DNA of 15,925 nt from SFTJ01 sp051871555 (GTDB lineage: Bacteria > Bacteroidota > Bacteroidia > Bacteroidales > Muribaculaceae), in assembly GCA_051871555.1 (NCBI GenBank), contig JBJECZ010000181.1, forward strand, positions 1-15,925. Reading direction: 5' to 3'. Made by a program: the position numbers and the translations under genes. The notes below the pieces were generated by a model that was given only the letters and a program-made list of their open reading frames with translations, did no database searches and was not told where the DNA came from. Below, piece after piece: positions 14,511 to 15,925 of this stretch; positions within the stretch are counted from its first letter, which is position 1, and every line of letters begins with the position of its first letter.

Positions 14511-14562
14511 ATCTGCGGGAACGAATCCGTAGATTGTAATTAACTAATTTATTAACTAATTT
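14511..14562 (+). promoter_or_regulatory. rpsA 5' leader: hairpin plus tandem 12-bp repeat
   Basis: ATCTGCGGG (14511-14519) pairs with TCCGTAGAT (14526-14534) with two G-U wobbles, at the very 5' end of the predicted mRNA. Then ATTAACTAATTT is repeated exactly, at 14539-14550 and 14551-14562, ending two bases before the ATG. No Shine-Dalgarno sequence is present. The unstructured A/U repeat could serve as a ribosome or S1 landing site; this role is inferred. Confidence 0.5.
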
Positions 14563-14564
14563 AA

Positions 14565-15925
14565 ATGAGCGAAGAATTAAAAAATTCTCCAATTGAAGAT
14601 TTCGATTGGGAAGCCTTTGAAAGAGGCGAAACTCAAGGAGAGAAATCTCGCGAAGAGTTGGAAAAGACCTACGACGAAAGCCTTAACACAATTAAGGACA
14701 AAGAAGTAACTGAAGGTACCGTTATCGCAATTAACAAGCGCGAGGTAGTGGTTAACATCGGCTACAAGTCGGATGGTATTATTCCATTGAACGAATTCCG
14801 TTACAACCCCGACCTGAAGATTGGTGACAATGTTGAGGTTTTCATCGAAAACCAAGAGGACAAGAAGGGTCAATTGATTCTTTCACACCGCAAGGCTCGC
14901 GTGGCAAAGAGCTGGGATCGTGTAAACGAAGCGCTTGAAAACGACGAAGTAATCAAGGGTTACATCAAGTGCCGCACTAAGGGCGGTATGATTGTTGACG
15001 TATTCGGCATCGAAGCATTCTTGCCAGGTAGCCAAATCGACGTTAAGCCAATCCGCGACTATGATGTATTCGTCGGCAAAACAATGGAATTCAAGGTTGT
15101 TAAAATCAATCAAGAATTCAAGAATGTTGTTGTATCGCACAAGGCACTCATCGAGGCTGAACTCGAACAACAAAAGAAGGAAATCATTGCTAAACTCGAA
15201 AAAGGTCAAGTGCTTGAAGGTGTTGTTAAGAACATCACATCTTATGGCGTATTCATCGACCTTGGTGGCGTAGATGGCTTGATTCACATCACCGACCTCT
15301 CTTGGGGCCGTGTTAACCATCCAGAAGAAATCGTTTCGCTCGACCAGAAGCTTAACGTGGTTATCCTCGACTTCGACGACGAAAAGCGCCGCATTGCATT
15401 GGGCTTGAAGCAACTTCAACCACATCCATGGGATGCTCTTGACCCAGACCTCAAGGTTGGCGACAAGGTTAAGGGTAAAGTTGTTGTTATGGCCGACTAC
15501 GGTGCATTTGTTGAAATCGCTCCTGGTGTTGAAGGCCTTATCCACGTAAGCGAAATGTCGTGGTCGCAACACTTGCGTTCGGCTCAAGACTTCTTGAAGA
15601 AGGGCGACGAGGTTGAAGCAGTTATCTTGACTCTCGACCGCGAAGAACGTAAGATGTCGCTTGGTATCAAGCAACTCAAGGCTGACCCATGGGAAAATAT
15701 CGAAGAAAAGTATCCTGTTGGTAGCAAGCACACTGCCAAGGTTCGCAACTTCACCAACTTTGGTGTGTTTGTTGAACTCGAAGAAGGCGTTGACGGTCTT
15801 ATCCACATCAGCGACCTCTCGTGGACTAAGAAGATTAAGCACCCATCGGAATTCACTCAAATCGGTGCCGACATCGACGTTCAAGTTCTTGAAATCGATA
15901 AGGACAACCGTCGCTTGAGCCTCGG
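14565..15925 (+). CDS. rpsA: 30S ribosomal protein S1, 3' end cut by the window
   Basis: The frame from the ATG at 14565 stays open for 453 codons to the right edge. S1 is the RNA-binding ribosomal protein that helps place mRNA on the 30S subunit, especially where Shine-Dalgarno pairing is weak, as in Bacteroidetes. After an acidic N-terminus (MSEELKNSPIEDFDWEAFE), five S1 (OB-fold) repeats begin near residues 48, 128, 214, 301 and 388. The later ones show the classic pattern, for example Y-G-V-F-I-D-L-G-G-V-D-G-L-I-H-I-T-D-L-S-W in repeat 3 and F-G-V-F-V-E-L near 395 in repeat 5. A sixth repeat is expected beyond the edge, as Bacteroidetes S1 is close to 600 residues. Codon choice is strongly biased (GTT, AAC, GAA, AAG, CTC), fitting very high expression, and differs from the PUL genes. 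It has its own promoter and an unusual leader. Confidence 0.95.
   Translation, partial: MSEELKNSPIEDFDWEAFERGETQGEKSREELEKTYDESLNTIKDKEVTEGTVIAINKREVVVNIGYKSDGIIPLNEFRYNPDLKIGDNVEVFIENQEDKKGQLILSHRKARVAKSWDRVNEALENDEVIKGYIKCRTKGGMIVDVFGIEAFLPGSQIDVKPIRDYDVFVGKTMEFKVVKINQEFKNVVVSHKALIEAELEQQKKEIIAKLEKGQVLEGVVKNITSYGVFIDLGGVDGLIHITDLSWGRVNHPEEIVSLDQKLNVVILDFDDEKRRIALGLKQLQPHPWDALDPDLKVGDKVKGKVVVMADYGAFVEIAPGVEGLIHVSEMSWSQHLRSAQDFLKKGDEVEAVILTLDREERKMSLGIKQLKADPWENIEEKYPVGSKHTAKVRNFTNFGVFVELEEGVDGLIHISDLSWTKKIKHPSEFTQIGADIDVQVLEIDKDNRRLSL

Noticed and set aside
14883..15884. 333-codon open frame on the minus strand at the right end
   Set aside because: It is antisense to rpsA, whose frame is open from 14565 to the edge with five S1 repeats. 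The minus frame reflects the biased codons of rpsA.
1..15925. CRISPR arrays, insertion sequences or prophage genes
   Set aside because: No regularly spaced repeats, transposase motifs or phage proteins were found on either strand.

Overview
The window looks like chromosomal DNA of a gut Bacteroidales. The signs are a SusC/SusD polysaccharide-utilisation locus (PUL), several lipoprotein signals with an L-T-A-C lipobox, DUF1735 surface lipoproteins, promoters of the Bacteroidetes form TTTG-N19/20-TAnnTTTG, and almost no Shine-Dalgarno sequences. The mix of host-glycan enzymes and moderate GC fits a gut commensal such as Muribaculaceae. That family-level placement is inference; no marker gene was compared.

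Layout. 1-170 (minus): start of a secreted GH95-type glycosidase, cut by the window edge. 171-595: gap without a convincing gene. 596-1036 (plus): small heat-shock protein Hsp20, followed by a clear intrinsic terminator. 1284-3299 (plus): secreted GH20 beta-N-acetylhexosaminidase-like enzyme with its own promoter. 3418-3490 (plus): tRNA-Ala(GGC) with promoter and terminator. 3547-4446 (minus): secreted TraB/GumN-family protein with its own promoter. 4613-12536 (minus): five-gene PUL in transcription order SusC, SusD, GH18 lipoprotein, DUF1735-LamG lipoprotein, DUF1735-F5/8C lipoprotein, with gaps of only 19-24 bases and an intrinsic terminator behind the last gene. 12537-13280: AT-rich divergent regulatory region of about 740 bases. 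13281-14387 (plus): membrane acyltransferase. 14565 to the right edge (plus): rpsA, ribosomal protein S1, with five S1 repeats seen before the window ends.

How the parts fit. The PUL resembles the N-glycan loci of Bacteroides: a surface GH18 endo-beta-N-acetylglucosaminidase releases the glycan, two binding lipoproteins capture it, and the SusCD pair imports it. The nearby GH20 and GH95 enzymes could remove terminal hexosamine and fucose in the periplasm. No mannosidases and no sigma/anti-sigma or hybrid two-component regulator lie in the window, so trimming enzymes and control must lie elsewhere. The least explained DNA is the PUL leader and divergent region (12537-13280). It holds a consensus promoter far upstream of susC, spaced direct repeats, a hairpin that pairs better on the antisense strand, and a perfect 14-bp inverted repeat just before the acyltransferase. 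I found no clearly new system; an antisense RNA in the PUL leader is the best candidate for something undescribed.
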